Shown one piece after another: positions 8,256 through 19,400 of a stretch of DNA of 64,000 nucleotides; the first letter of the stretch is position 1, and each line of letters opens with the position of its first letter. Source of the DNA: Desulfovibrionaceae bacterium (GTDB taxonomy: Bacteria > Desulfobacterota > Desulfovibrionia > Desulfovibrionales > Desulfovibrionaceae); NCBI GenBank assembly GCA_031082225.1, contig JAVHLG010000001.1, positions 1 to 64,000 on the forward strand, read 5' to 3'. The notes beneath the pieces were generated by a model. It worked only from the letters and a program-made list of their open reading frames with translations. It ran no database searches and had not been told where the DNA came from. Both the position numbers and the translations under genes were made by a program.

Positions 8256-10400
8256 GTGGCCACAGTTCCTGCAAAAAACACCCTCGCCCCCCTCCCCGTC
8301 CCCCTTGCCGTCCATCCCCTGGACCAGGTCGTCCAGGATGCGGACGGGGAGACCTGGCGCTCCCTGGGCGACGCCCCGCGCCTGGAACTGCGCCTGCCCG
8401 GAGGCGCGCCCCCCCGGGGCTGGATCCTTTTGCGCGGCAGGCTGAACCGGTTAAGCGGCTCCTGGATGACTTACCTGCATGTGGAAACCGACGCCGGGGG
8501 GCTCGGCCCGGCCGTCTTCGAACTGCCCGTCTCCTTCAAGGGCACCATCAACGAGCTGATTCCCCTGCCGGAGGGGGCCAGGCGTCTTGTGCTCGAACCC
8601 ATGCAGGGCGAAGGCCTGTTCCTGCTTGGAACCTTCAGCATGAAGCCGGTGGGCGAGGTGGAGCGGGTGCGGCGCATGTACCAGCGGGTCATCACCATGT
8701 TGTACAAGCAGCCCCGCGCCCGCCGCAAACGCGCCGGGCTGCACTCCCGCACCGCGCTTCTGCGGTTGCAGGAGGCCTATGGCATCGCCGGCAGGCTGCG
8801 CTCCCACTGCCCATCCATCCCCTACGACACATGGATCGAACGGTTCGACCGGATCTCCGACAGGGACCGGGAGGCCATCCTCCGGGACATGGCCCTGCTG
8901 CGTCGGCCGCGCCGCTTCATGGTCCACGTCCTTGACGGGGGCGGCCCCGCCGCCCGGCAGGCCACCCTGGACTCCCTGCGGGAGCAGCTCTATCCCCATC
9001 ACGAACTGTGCGACGAAGCCAGCGCCCTCCAGGGCGGCGTACGCCGGACATGGTTCCTCTTTCTGCCCCCCGGGACCGTCCTGGCCCCCCATGCCCTGTA
9101 CTGGCTGGCCCGGGCCGCCTCCGACGACCGGCGGCTGCGCCTGATCTACGCCGACCACGACCTCCTTGACGCCGACGGCCAGCGCTGCGATCCGGCCTTC
9201 AAGCCCGACTGGTCCCCGGAACTTCTGCGCTCCACCAACTACATCGGCCACGCCGCCGCCATCCGGGGCGACCTTATGGCCGCGCTTCGCCTCGGCCCGG
9301 ACGCCTTCGACATGCACGGACTGCTCCTTGCTGCGGGCGAACGCATCCCGCGCTACGCCGTGGGCCATGTGCACGCCCCGCTTTTCCACATGCCCCCCCC
9401 GGCCGACGGGGACAATCCCAACGCCACAAACCCGGACCAGGTGGCCGCCCACCTGGCCCGCCTTGGTGTCCCGGCCCAGGTGGAGCCCATGCCCCGGGGG
9501 CATTGCCGCGTCCGCTACCACCTGCCGGACAGGTCTCCCCGGGTGACCATCATCGTGCCCACCCGCGACGGCCTGGAGGTGCTTCGCACCTGCGTGTCGA
9601 GCGTCCTGGAGAAGACCTCCTACCGCCGCTTCACCATCCGCATCGTGGACAACGCAAGCTCCGACCCGGCGACCCTGGACTATCTGGCCCAGATGGACGG
9701 CCACCCCCAGGTGAAGGTCATGCGCTACGGGCTGCCGTTTAATTTCTCGGCCATCAACAACCACGCCGCCGCGCACAGCCAGGGCCGGGTGCTGTGCCTG
9801 CTCAACAACGACACCGAGGTGATCAGCCCCGACTGGCTCACGGAAATGCTCGGCCACCTGCTGCAGCCCGGCGTGGGCGTGGTGGGGGCCAAGCTCTACT
9901 ACACCGACGGCCGGGTGCAGCACGCCGGGGACGCCGTGGGCCCCGGCGGCTGCGCCAACCATCTGCACGCCTGCATCGAAGGCGACGACCCGGGCTATTG
10001 CGACCGGGCCATCCTGGCCCAGGATCTGTCGTCCGTCACCGCCGCCTGCATGCTCACCTGGAAGGACGTGTTTTTACGCATGAAGGGCTTTGACGCCGTG
10101 AACCTGCCCGTGGCCTTCAACGACGTGGATTATTGCCTGCGCGTGCGCCAGGCCGGACTGCGGGTGGTGTGGACCCCCCATGCCGAGCTGTATCATCACG
10201 AATCCTACACCCGGGGCGATGACGCCGTCTCTCCCGAACGCCAGGCCCAGGCCCGCCGGGAGGTCCAATACATGCGCGCCCGCTGGAAACACGTCATGCG
10301 CCACGACCCGTTCTACAACCCCAACCTCAGCTATGCCCGCCCGGACTTCACCCTCAACATCGCCCCCCTGGCGCCCAGGCCATGGACCGGTCGGCCATGA
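8256..10400 (+). CDS. Family 2 glycosyltransferase with N-terminal accessory domain
   Basis: The protein is about 714 residues. The C-terminal half is a GT-A glycosyltransferase: VTIIVPTRDGLEVLRTCVSS, the nucleotide-binding VDNASSDP, and the metal-binding LLNNDTEVISPDWL. A further acidic FNDVDYCLR and an HHESYTRG segment sit near the C-terminus. The N-terminal half includes a beta-rich region (about residues 40-140) and a degenerate second GT2-like domain (DDRRLRLIYADHDLLD). This two-domain arrangement is common in rhamnosyltransferase-like enzymes of surface polysaccharides. The start is uncertain. GTG at 8256, preceded by GAAAGGC, is chosen; the frame is open to 8100, but that part looks non-coding. 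The 258 bases before it hold no recognisable gene. Confidence 0.82.
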   Translation: MATVPAKNTLAPLPVPLAVHPLDQVVQDADGETWRSLGDAPRLELRLPGGAPPRGWILLRGRLNRLSGSWMTYLHVETDAGGLGPAVFELPVSFKGTINELIPLPEGARRLVLEPMQGEGLFLLGTFSMKPVGEVERVRRMYQRVITMLYKQPRARRKRAGLHSRTALLRLQEAYGIAGRLRSHCPSIPYDTWIERFDRISDRDREAILRDMALLRRPRRFMVHVLDGGGPAARQATLDSLREQLYPHHELCDEASALQGGVRRTWFLFLPPGTVLAPHALYWLARAASDDRRLRLIYADHDLLDADGQRCDPAFKPDWSPELLRSTNYIGHAAAIRGDLMAALRLGPDAFDMHGLLLAAGERIPRYAVGHVHAPLFHMPPPADGDNPNATNPDQVAAHLARLGVPAQVEPMPRGHCRVRYHLPDRSPRVTIIVPTRDGLEVLRTCVSSVLEKTSYRRFTIRIVDNASSDPATLDYLAQMDGHPQVKVMRYGLPFNFSAINNHAAAHSQGRVLCLLNNDTEVISPDWLTEMLGHLLQPGVGVVGAKLYYTDGRVQHAGDAVGPGGCANHLHACIEGDDPGYCDRAILAQDLSSVTAACMLTWKDVFLRMKGFDAVNLPVAFNDVDYCLRVRQAGLRVVWTPHAELYHHESYTRGDDAVSPERQAQARREVQYMRARWKHVMRHDPFYNPNLSYARPDFTLNIAPLAPRPWTGRP

Positions 10401-11416
10401 CCGCACACGCCGCCCCGTTCCCGACCCGGGCGGTGGTCGTGGAGGAGCGGGACAACCCCTCCACGGCCTATTACCTTCTTCCGGCCCTGACCCACGCGGC
10501 CTGCCCCGTCCTGCGCCGCCGCTTCGCCGAGCTCCCGACGCCGGACGAACTGGACGGGGCCCTGGTGGTGCTGGCCAGATACGTCCCCACGGCCTGGATG
10601 CGCCTTTTGTCGGCGGCGCGGCCACGCCTTCACCGGCTGGCGTTTTTCATGGACGACGACCTCTTCGACACCGCCGCCTCCCGGGGCGCGCCCCTGCACT
10701 ACCGGTTCAAGCTGTGGCGGCTGGCGGCCAGACGCCGGGACTGGCTTGCGGCCCAGGGCGCGGAAATCTGGGTCTCCACCCCGGCGCTCATGGAGAAATA
10801 CGCCGCCTGGCGGCCCCGGCTGATCCTGCCCGCCCCGCCGGTACCGGGGGAGACGCCCCAGGGCCGGGACGGCCGACGGATCTTCTACCACGGCACGGCC
10901 TCCCACGCCCCCGACATCCGCTGGCTTGGGCCGGTGATGGCCCAGGTCCTCGGCGACAATCCCCGCCTGTCCTTCGAAATCGTGGCCAAGCGGGGCATGG
11001 CCAGGGCCTGGGCCGCCCTACCCCGGGTCACGGTGGTCCATCCCATGCCCTGGCCCGCCTATCAGGCCTTCGCCGCCGCCCCGGGCCGCCACGTGGGTCT
11101 GGCCCCCCAGCTCGACTCGCCCTTCAACGCCGCCCGGTCCTACACCAAGTTCTGCGACATCACCCGCAGCGGGGCCGTGGGCGTCTATGCGGCGGGATCG
11201 GCCTGCGCCGGGGTGGTGGATCACGAACAAGACGGACTGGTGGTTCCCATGCGCCAGGCGGACTGGGCGGCGGCCATCACCCGGCTGGCCCTGGACGACG
11301 CCCGGCGCGAGGCCATGCTGGAAAACGCCCGCCGCAAGCTTGCGGATCTGTCGCGGCGGGCCGCGGACTCCCACGCCCGCCTGTTCGCCGCCGACCGGGA
11401 GTCCGCCGATGGCTGA
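10397..11416 (+). CDS. Glycosyltransferase, GT-B-like
   Basis: The protein has 339 residues. The N-terminal half contains LVVLARYVPTAWMRLL and a conserved FMDDDLFDTA segment. The C-terminal half has an RIFYHGTASHAPDIRWL strand-loop and a donor-site-like EIVAKRG...LPRVTVVHPMPWPAYQAF, ending in a Rossmann-type segment with the acceptor-independent SPFNAARSYTKFCDITRSGAVGVY. This resembles glycosyltransferase family 1/4-like proteins of capsule clusters. ATG at 10397 overlaps the previous stop by 4 bases (ATGA), which favours it over the ATG at 10382. Sugar specificity cannot be read. Confidence 0.72.
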   Translation: MTAHAAPFPTRAVVVEERDNPSTAYYLLPALTHAACPVLRRRFAELPTPDELDGALVVLARYVPTAWMRLLSAARPRLHRLAFFMDDDLFDTAASRGAPLHYRFKLWRLAARRRDWLAAQGAEIWVSTPALMEKYAAWRPRLILPAPPVPGETPQGRDGRRIFYHGTASHAPDIRWLGPVMAQVLGDNPRLSFEIVAKRGMARAWAALPRVTVVHPMPWPAYQAFAAAPGRHVGLAPQLDSPFNAARSYTKFCDITRSGAVGVYAAGSACAGVVDHEQDGLVVPMRQADWAAAITRLALDDARREAMLENARRKLADLSRRAADSHARLFAADRESADG

Positions 11417-13358
11417 ATGCGCCCGCCTGCCCCTGGCGACGGCCCCGGCCGCCCTGGCCCTGACCCGGTTCGTGGCCGCCATGCCCAACCTGCCCGCCGT
11501 GCTGGGGCTGCCCGTGGTGCGGCATTATCCGGGCCGGGCGGTCATCCCCGGGGCCTGGGTTCTGGCCTGGGGCCGCAAGGTCTCGGGACTGGCCGCCGAA
11601 CGCTTCGCCGCCAAACGCGGCCTGCCGGTCCTGCATGCCGAGGACGGCTTTCTGCGCTCCGTGTCGCCGGGGCGCGAACACGCCCCCCTGTCCATCAGCC
11701 TCGACGACCAGGGGGTCTATTACGACGCCCGCCATCCCTCCCGGCTGGAGGCCCTGGCAAGCCTGCCCTGCACCCCGGAACAACTGCGCCGGGCCGACCG
11801 CCTCGCCGCCCTGTGGCGCGAGGGCCGGATATCCAAGTACAACCATGCCCGGGAATACCGGGGAGAGCTCCCCGAGCCCTATGTCCTGGCCGTGGACCAG
11901 ACCTTCGGGGACGGCTCCATCCGCCACGGCATGGCCGACCCCGGCAGCTTCGCCCGCATGCTCGAGGCCGCCCTGTCCGAACATCCGGACAAGACCGTGG
12001 TCCTCAAGGTCCATCCCGAGGTGGTCTCCGGCCGCAAAAAGGGACATTTCGATCTGGACGCCGCAGCCCGCATGGGCCGGGTGCGGGTCTTCTCCGGCAA
12101 CGAACACCCCGTGGGCCTCATTGAGCGGGCGGCGGCCGTCTATGTCGTCACCTCCCAGATGGGCTTCGAGGCCCTGTTGTGGGGCAGGCCGGTGGTCACC
12201 TTCGGCATGCCCTTCTACGCCGGGTGGGGACTGACCCGCGACGACCTGCCGCCGCCGCCCCGCCGCCGCCCCATTCCCCTTTGGCAACTGGTCCACGCCG
12301 CCCTGGTGGACTATCCCGGCTATGTGGATCCCGAGACGGGCCGCCCCTGCCCGCCGGAACGGGTGATGGAGTGGATGGCCCGGCAGCGCCGCCAGCGCGA
12401 ACGGTTCCCCGCCGTGCTTGCGGCCCGGGGATTCCCCCGGAAACAGCATGCCGGGCTCAGACGCCTTTTCCAGGGCAGCCAGGTGCGCTTTGTCCCGGAG
12501 GCCGCCCCCCTGCCGCCGGACGGGGCCGTGGTCGTCCCGGACGGGGGCGCTGCGGGAGACGTCCCGGCGTCGGCTTTGCGGGTGCGGGACGGTTTTTGGC
12601 ACGGCGCGGGCCTGGACGGCGGCCCGAAGACCCCCCTGTGCGCCCTGGTGGCCGGGAACGGTCCTGGCCTCGAGGAGATCCTGGCCTCGGCCGACTTTTC
12701 CCCGGAACTTCTGGAACGCGCCAGACGGCTGCGCCGGATGATCGTGGAGCGCGGCCTGACCTCCCGGCCGGACGGGCCAGGGGGCTTGGAGCGGCCGCCC
12801 GCCCCAGGTTGCGTCGTTTTGGCGGTCGGCGACGGCCAGACCCCCGACGCGGACAGCGGCCTCCTTGAACGCGTCCGCGCCAAACATTCTGACGCATTCA
12901 TTATTTACAAACCCTTTTGTTCTATATTACAAAAAAAAAGTTTTCGAATTCGCTCCGACCAAGGGAGCCCGCTTTTTGACGGAATCGCGCCGCCTGCGCC
13001 CATGCATCTCCTCCTTTCCCAGGTGGATGCCGTCCACGTACTCACCTCGTTGACGGGTTTTGACGCGCTGTTGCGCGAAAAGGAAGTGTATTGCCACGGA
13101 TTCCCTTTTTATGCCGGGTGGGGGCTGACCCACGACGCCACGACCGGGACCGGGCGCCCCAGGTCGCTGTCCCTGGATGCACTCGTGGCCGGTGTTTTTT
13201 TCCTGTATCCGGTGTATGTGAGTGGCGTGAGCGGCCATTTTTCCCGTCCGGAACGCATCATTGAGGAGCTTTCCTCCGGAAGCGCCAGGGTCGGCGGGCT
13301 TTTTTTCGACATGATTTCGTCCCTGGCCCCCAGGATCTTGAGAAAAAAATCCGGGTGA
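11409..13358 (+). CDS. kpsC: Capsule beta-Kdo transferase KpsC
   Basis: The 649-residue protein has two related glycosyltransferase modules. Each ends in the hallmark PFYAGWGLT (near residues 270 and 575) preceded by TSQMGFEALLWG or TSLTGFDALLREK. KpsC adds beta-linked Kdo residues to the lipid anchor of group 2/3 capsules. In the first module VLKVHPEVVSGRK carries the conserved HPE. The gene overlaps the upstream gene by 8 bases. Codon use changes sharply at about 12890-12960, where the second module begins: the DNA turns AT-rich and includes nine consecutive A at 12940-12948. This could be a recombination junction or a slippage-prone site. Confidence 0.9.
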   Translation: MAECARLPLATAPAALALTRFVAAMPNLPAVLGLPVVRHYPGRAVIPGAWVLAWGRKVSGLAAERFAAKRGLPVLHAEDGFLRSVSPGREHAPLSISLDDQGVYYDARHPSRLEALASLPCTPEQLRRADRLAALWREGRISKYNHAREYRGELPEPYVLAVDQTFGDGSIRHGMADPGSFARMLEAALSEHPDKTVVLKVHPEVVSGRKKGHFDLDAAARMGRVRVFSGNEHPVGLIERAAAVYVVTSQMGFEALLWGRPVVTFGMPFYAGWGLTRDDLPPPPRRRPIPLWQLVHAALVDYPGYVDPETGRPCPPERVMEWMARQRRQRERFPAVLAARGFPRKQHAGLRRLFQGSQVRFVPEAAPLPPDGAVVVPDGGAAGDVPASALRVRDGFWHGAGLDGGPKTPLCALVAGNGPGLEEILASADFSPELLERARRLRRMIVERGLTSRPDGPGGLERPPAPGCVVLAVGDGQTPDADSGLLERVRAKHSDAFIIYKPFCSILQKKSFRIRSDQGSPLFDGIAPPAPMHLLLSQVDAVHVLTSLTGFDALLREKEVYCHGFPFYAGWGLTHDATTGTGRPRSLSLDALVAGVFFLYPVYVSGVSGHFSRPERIIEELSSGSARVGGLFFDMISSLAPRILRKKSG

Positions 13359-13490
13359 TCGCCACAAACGTCTCGCGCTGCAGCGATCTGTCCGGTTTCA
13401 TTATAAAAAATGGTTCTCGCCTGCCGCAGGAACTGCAACATCCGCTCCGGCGTCATGCGAACCGGATATGGACCGACTGACAAAAAATAC

Positions 13491-16400
13491 ATGACTACAG
13501 ATAAAATCGCCATTATCGGGGCCGCCTGCCGCCTTCCCGGCGGAGTGGCGTCCCTGGACGCCTTATGGGACATCCTGTCCACGGGACAGGACGCCGTGAC
13601 CGCCATCCCCCCCGACCGATTCGACGTCCCGGGTTTCCTGCATCCCCTGCGAAACGCCCCGGGACGGACCTGCACCTTCGGGGCCGGCGTGCTGGAGGGC
13701 ATCGAGGACTTCGACTTCTCCTTTTTCGGCATCTCCAAAAAAGAGGCCGAATACATGGACCCGCAGCAGCGCGTCCTCCTGGAGATGGCCTGGGAAGTCC
13801 TGGAAGACGCCCACATCCGCCCCTCAAGCCTGGCCGGGACCGACACCGCCGTGTTCATCGGCTCCTCATCCCTGGACGCCAGCATGCAGCGGGCCGACGA
13901 CCCCTGCGTCATCGGCCCCTATTCCATGGTCGGCAACACCCTGGGACTTCTGGCCAACCGCATTTCCTACCTCCTGGACATCCACGGCCCGAGCATGACC
14001 ATCGACACGGCCTGCTCCGCCTCCCTGGTGGCCCTGCACCAGGCCTGCCGGGCCGTGCTCTCGGGCGAGGCCGACATGGCCATCACGGGCGGGGTGCACA
14101 TGCTGTGCAGCCCCCTGCCCTTCGTGGGCTTCTCCAAGGCCCACATGCTGTCCAAGGACGGGAAGTGCAAGGTATTCGCCAAGGACGCCAACGGCTACGT
14201 GCGGGCCGAAGGCGGCGGGCTGCTTCTGCTCAAGCCCCTGCGGGCGGCCCTGGCGGACGGCGACCGCATCCACGCGGTCATCGCCAAGACCGGGATCAAC
14301 ACCGACGGCAAGACCATCGGCATCGCCTTTCCCAACCAGACCGCCCAGATGGCCCTCTTGCGCTCCCTGTACGACGACCCGGCCATCGACCTGCGCAACC
14401 TCTGCTACATGGAGGCCCACGGCACGGGGACCGCCGCCGGGGATCCGGTGGAGGCCCGGTCCATCGGCGAGGTGTTCACCGCCCTGCGCCAGGCCCAGCC
14501 GGACCTGCTGGTGGGATCGATCAAAAGCAACCTGGGGCACCTGGAACCGGCCTCGGGCATCGCCGGACTGCTCAAGGCCATGCTGGTCCTCAAACACCGG
14601 ACCGCGCCGCCCAGTCTGCATCTGGCCGAACCCAATCCGGACATCGACTGCCAGGCCCTGGGCATCCGCTTCGCAACCGAGGCCACCCCCCTGCCCCCGA
14701 CCCCGGGTCCGGCCCTGGTGGGGGTCAATTCCTTCGGCTTCGGCGGGGCCAACGCCCACGCCCTGCTCGAGGCCGCCCCGGACGTCCCCGCCACGCCCGC
14801 CCGGACATGCCCGACGCCAGACGGCCCCCTCCCGTTTTTGCTCTCGGCCCACAGCCCGGGGAGCCTGCGCCGACTGGCGGCGACCTATGCCGAGCGCCTG
14901 GACGGGACGGACCTGGCAGGCCAGCGCGACCTGGCCGCACGGGCCGCCCTGCGCCGGGACCATCTCAACCACCGCCTGGTGGTCGAGGCCGACGCTCCAT
15001 CCGGGATCGCCCAGGCCCTGCGGCTGGTCGCCGCCAGCCCGGAGGCCACGGTGAAGGATCACCGGGTGGTCAAGGGCGAACGCCTGGGCGGCCGGATCCG
15101 CACGGCCTTTGTCTATTCCGGCAACGGCGGCAACTGGCCGGGCATGGGCCGGGCCCTTTTCGCCGGGGACCGGGACGCGGCCAAGGCCCTGGACGAGGTG
15201 GACGCGGCCATGACCCCGCTTCTCGGATGGTCGCCGAAAACCCTTTTTACGGCCCCCGGGGAGACCTGGGAGTTGACCCGCATCGATGTGGCGCAGCCCC
15301 TGCTTTTCGCCATCCAGGTCGGGCTGACCCGGGCCCTGACGGCCAAGGGCGTCATGTTCGACCTGGTTTTCGGACACAGCATCGGCGAGGTGGCGGCGGC
15401 CTGGGCCTGCGGCGCCCTGACCCTGGAGCAGGCCTCCCGGGTCGTGGTGGAGCGCAGCAGGCTGCAACGGGAATCCCATGGCCAGGGCGACATGGCCGTG
15501 GCCCAGCTCAGCGAAAAGGACGCCCTGGCCCTGCCCGAGGTGCGCGCGGGGGATCTGGAGCTTGCCGCCGTCAACAGCGCCCGCTACGTGACCCTCACGG
15601 GATCGGTCGAGGCCCTGGCCTCGGTGGGCGCGGCCCTCAAGAAACGCCGGGCGGTCTTTCGCGGCCTGGGCCTCAACCACCCCTTCCACAGCCGGGCCAT
15701 GGAGGCCCTCAAGGACCGGCTGCTGGACGGTCTGTCCGCCGTGCGCCCGGCCTGCGAACGCGCCGCGTTTTATTCCACGGTCCATGGCCGGACCTGTCCG
15801 GGGGCCTCCCTGGACGCCGACTATTGGTGGGACAACCTGCGACGGCCCGTGCGCTTCCGCGACGCCGCCCTGGCGGCCCTGGACGACGGGGCCAGGATCT
15901 TCGTCGAGATCGGGCCCGACGCCCTGCTCCACCCGTTTCTGAAAAACTGCTTCCAGGAACGCTCCGCCCCCACGGTCTTTCTGCCCACCATCAAGCGCGA
16001 CGCCCACGACGGCCAGGTGGCCCGTTCCCTGTGGAAGCAGGTGTACGTCCACGGCGGCAGCGTGCGCCTGTCCGCCATGTATCCGCAGACGCCGCCCTTT
16101 GTGGAGCTTCCCCCCTATCCCTTTGACAGGGAGACCTGCCTGGCGGAATCCACGCCGGAATGCCTGGATCTTTTCCGGGCCAAACCCGCAGCGCACCCCC
16201 TGCTCGGCCGTGCGGTCCGAAACGGCCTTGCCGTGTGGGAAAACACCCTGGACACGCACCTTGTCCCGTTTCTGGCGGATCACGTGGTGGGGAGCGAGGT
16301 GGTGCTGCCAGGGGCCGCCTATCTGGAGATGGCCCTGGCCGCCGCCATGGAGGCCTTCGGTCCCGGTCCGGTGGAGATCGAGAACGTGGAGTTGCGCCAT

Positions 16401-19400
16401 CCCATGGCCTTCGCCCAGGGAAAGGGCCGCGTGGTGCGGTTCGTCCTGTCCCCGGACGGCGGGGACTTCAGCGTGGAAAGCCGGGAGATCATGCAGCCGA
16501 CGGGCATGGTGCAGCACGTCAGCGGCCGCATCGTACCCCGGGTACGCAAGACCCTTGCCCCGGCCTCCCTGCCGCCTTTCCCCGGGACGGAGCAGGACGT
16601 GGCCGCGCTCTACGCCAAGGCCGTGGCGTCTGGCCTGCATTTCGGCCCGGCCTTCCGGCCCATGCGCCAGGTCTGGCGGGACGGGGACACGGCCATCGCC
16701 CGCCTGGCCCTTGAACCCAAGGCCGTCTTTCCCGGCGCCGTCCTGCACCCGAGCCTCATCGACGGCGCGTTCCAGATGCTGTTGTCCCTGGTCTCCTGGA
16801 AAGACCGCAGCCTGGAGGCCCACATCTACCTGCCCGTCCGGGTGGGCCGCCTGCAGATGCTTACGCCCGGCACGGCCGTCCACGCCGCCGCCACCCTGAT
16901 CCGCCAGAGCACGCGCGCCCTGACGGCCTCCTTCCGGCTCTTCGACGCAAAAGGCCGGGAACTGGCCAGACTGGAAGACTGCCGTTTCGCCAGGGTTCAG
17001 ACCAGGGATGGGCTTCTGCGCAAGCAGCATGTCTACGCCACCACGGCCGTGCCCTTGCGCCATCCCCTGGACGCCTCCCCCGCCGCCCTGCCCGCCCAGG
17101 CCGAGATCGACGCCCTGGCCGAAGCGGAGATCGGGCCCCTGCTCCAGGCCGGGCGCGCCACGCGGCGTCGCCAGGAGGCCGTGCCCTTCATGACGGCCCT
17201 GATCCTGTCCCGGACCATGGAGGCCGTCCTCGCGCTGGCGGGTGGACGCCGGGAATTCACCGCCGCACAGCTCGCCCGCCTGGGCGGCGTCCCTGACGAA
17301 ATGACGCCCTGTCTCGGCCACGCCCTGCGCTTTCTCGAACAAATGGGCATGGCCTCCGTCGGCACAGGCAGATACCGGCTGTCGCCGGAGACCCTGCCGC
17401 CCTTTACGGAGCTGTGGCGGACGGCCCTGGCGGAATTTCCGGAACATGCCGACGAACTGTCCCTCATGGGCCAACTCGGCCAGGACATGGAGGACATCCT
17501 TCGCGGCAGACGCCAGGCGGGGCCGCTACTCACCCTGCGTCCCGGGTCGATTCTGGAGAACCTTTTTTGCGCGTCCCCGCTGCATCAGGACGGACACGCT
17601 GCGACCGCCGCCCTGCTGGGGGCCATCCTCCAGACCCGTCCCCGGGGATGCGGCCTGCGCGTCCTTGAGGTGGAGGCCGGACCGGGTGGCCTGTCCCAGA
17701 CCATTGCCTCCCGGCTCACCCTGGGCGTGGCGGAACTTGTCCTGGCCGACCGCGACGAGCACTTCGTGGAACAGCTTGCGGCCCGTTTCAGCACGCACCC
17801 CCATGTCCAGGCCTGCGTTTTCAACCCGGACGACGCCGAGACCGCCCCCCTGGAGATCACCGGAAACGGCGGTTTCGACCTGATTTTCGCGGGCCACGCC
17901 CTGTACCGCCTGACGGACGTCGCCCAGGCCCTGCGCGGCCTGCGCAGACTGCTGCGGCCCGGCGGCATGCTCGTGGTCCTGGACGCCCCGCCCCATCCCG
18001 TGGCCGACCTGATCTTCGGACTTGACCCGGGCTGGTGGCGCGACGAGTCCAGCGACGGCCTGCCCGCCTCCCGCCTGATGGACCACCGGGAATGGACCGC
18101 GCGCCTGACCGCCGCCGGGTTTTCCACCCCGCGCCTGCATCTGGGCGAAGACGGCGGGGACGTGATCCTGCTGTCCGCCCGGAATGCGGATTCCGGGGTC
18201 GAAGCCCCCGTGGTTCCCGCCTCCAGACGCTTTGTGCTTTTCGAAGACGCCACCCCCTCCCCCGAGGCCCGGGCCGTTTCCGAGGCCCTGGCCGAGGCCT
18301 TGGGGCGGGCCGGAATCGAACCTGTCCGGGTCAGCCCGGGCGACGCGTTTCAGGGCGGGCCACAGGACGGCTTCCGCCTCGATCCGGACTCCCGGACCCA
18401 CTGGCGCGACCTGTTTCAGGCCATGGGGGAGGAGGGAGCGCCCATCGAGGTCGTGCATCTGGCCGGTTTCGACATGCGCCAGGATCCCGACCCGCGTGTC
18501 CTCGACGACATCCAGAACCGCCGCGTGACCAGCGCCGTGGCCCTGGCCCGGGGATGGCGAAAGGCCAAGATCGCCGCCGGGTTGTGCCTGGTGACCGGCG
18601 GCGGGCTGCCCCTGCCGGGTCATCCCTCGCGGCCCGTGCCGTCCCAGGGGGCCCTGGTCGGCCTGTGCCGGGTGCTGGTCAACGAGATGCCGGGGCTGTT
18701 GCCCCGGCTGGTGGATGTCCATGCCGACGACGGGGGACGGCTGCCCCTTGAGGCCGCCGTGCGTGAGATCCTGTGCCCGGCCAGGGATCTGGTCGCGCCC
18801 GGCCAGGACGACAAGGAGACGGCCCTCACCCCCTGCGGACGCTACGGCCTGCGCCTGACCACCCTGGAGACGGCGGAAATGGCCTTCCCGGCCGCCGATG
18901 CGCCCCAGGCCGTGACCCTGGAGATGGCCGACCAGGGCCGCCTGGACGCGGCCGTCTGGCGGCGCGCCGTCCCGCCCCGGCCCGGCCGGGGACAGGTGCT
19001 GGTGGAAAACCGGGCCGCCGGAGTCAACTACCGCGACATCATGTTCACCCTGGGCCGCATCCCCGAGGAAGCCCTGGAAAACGGGGCCTCGGGCCCCACC
19101 CTGGGCCTGGAATGCGCCGGGGTCGTCCTGGCCGTGGGCCAGGACGTCGTCGGCTTCGCCCCGGGGGACGCGGTCTGCTGCCTAAGCGGCGGCGCCTACG
19201 ACTCCCATGTCCTGGCCGACGCCTCGGCCGTCTTCCCCCTGCCCCGGGGCATGTCCGCCACCGCCGCCGCCACCATCCCCGTGGCCCATTTCACGGCCTG
19301 GTACGCCCTGACGCATCTGGCCAGACTGTCCCCGGGCGAACGGGTGCTCATCCACGGCGCGGCAGGCGGCGTGGGGCTGGCCGCCATCCAGATCGCCACC

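Noticed and set aside
13866..17474. A 1202-codon open frame on the minus strand opposite the PKS
   Set aside because: It is an antisense frame kept open by high GC at third codon positions; its composition (His/Gly/Gln/Arg-rich) is not protein-like and the plus strand encodes recognisable PKS domains.
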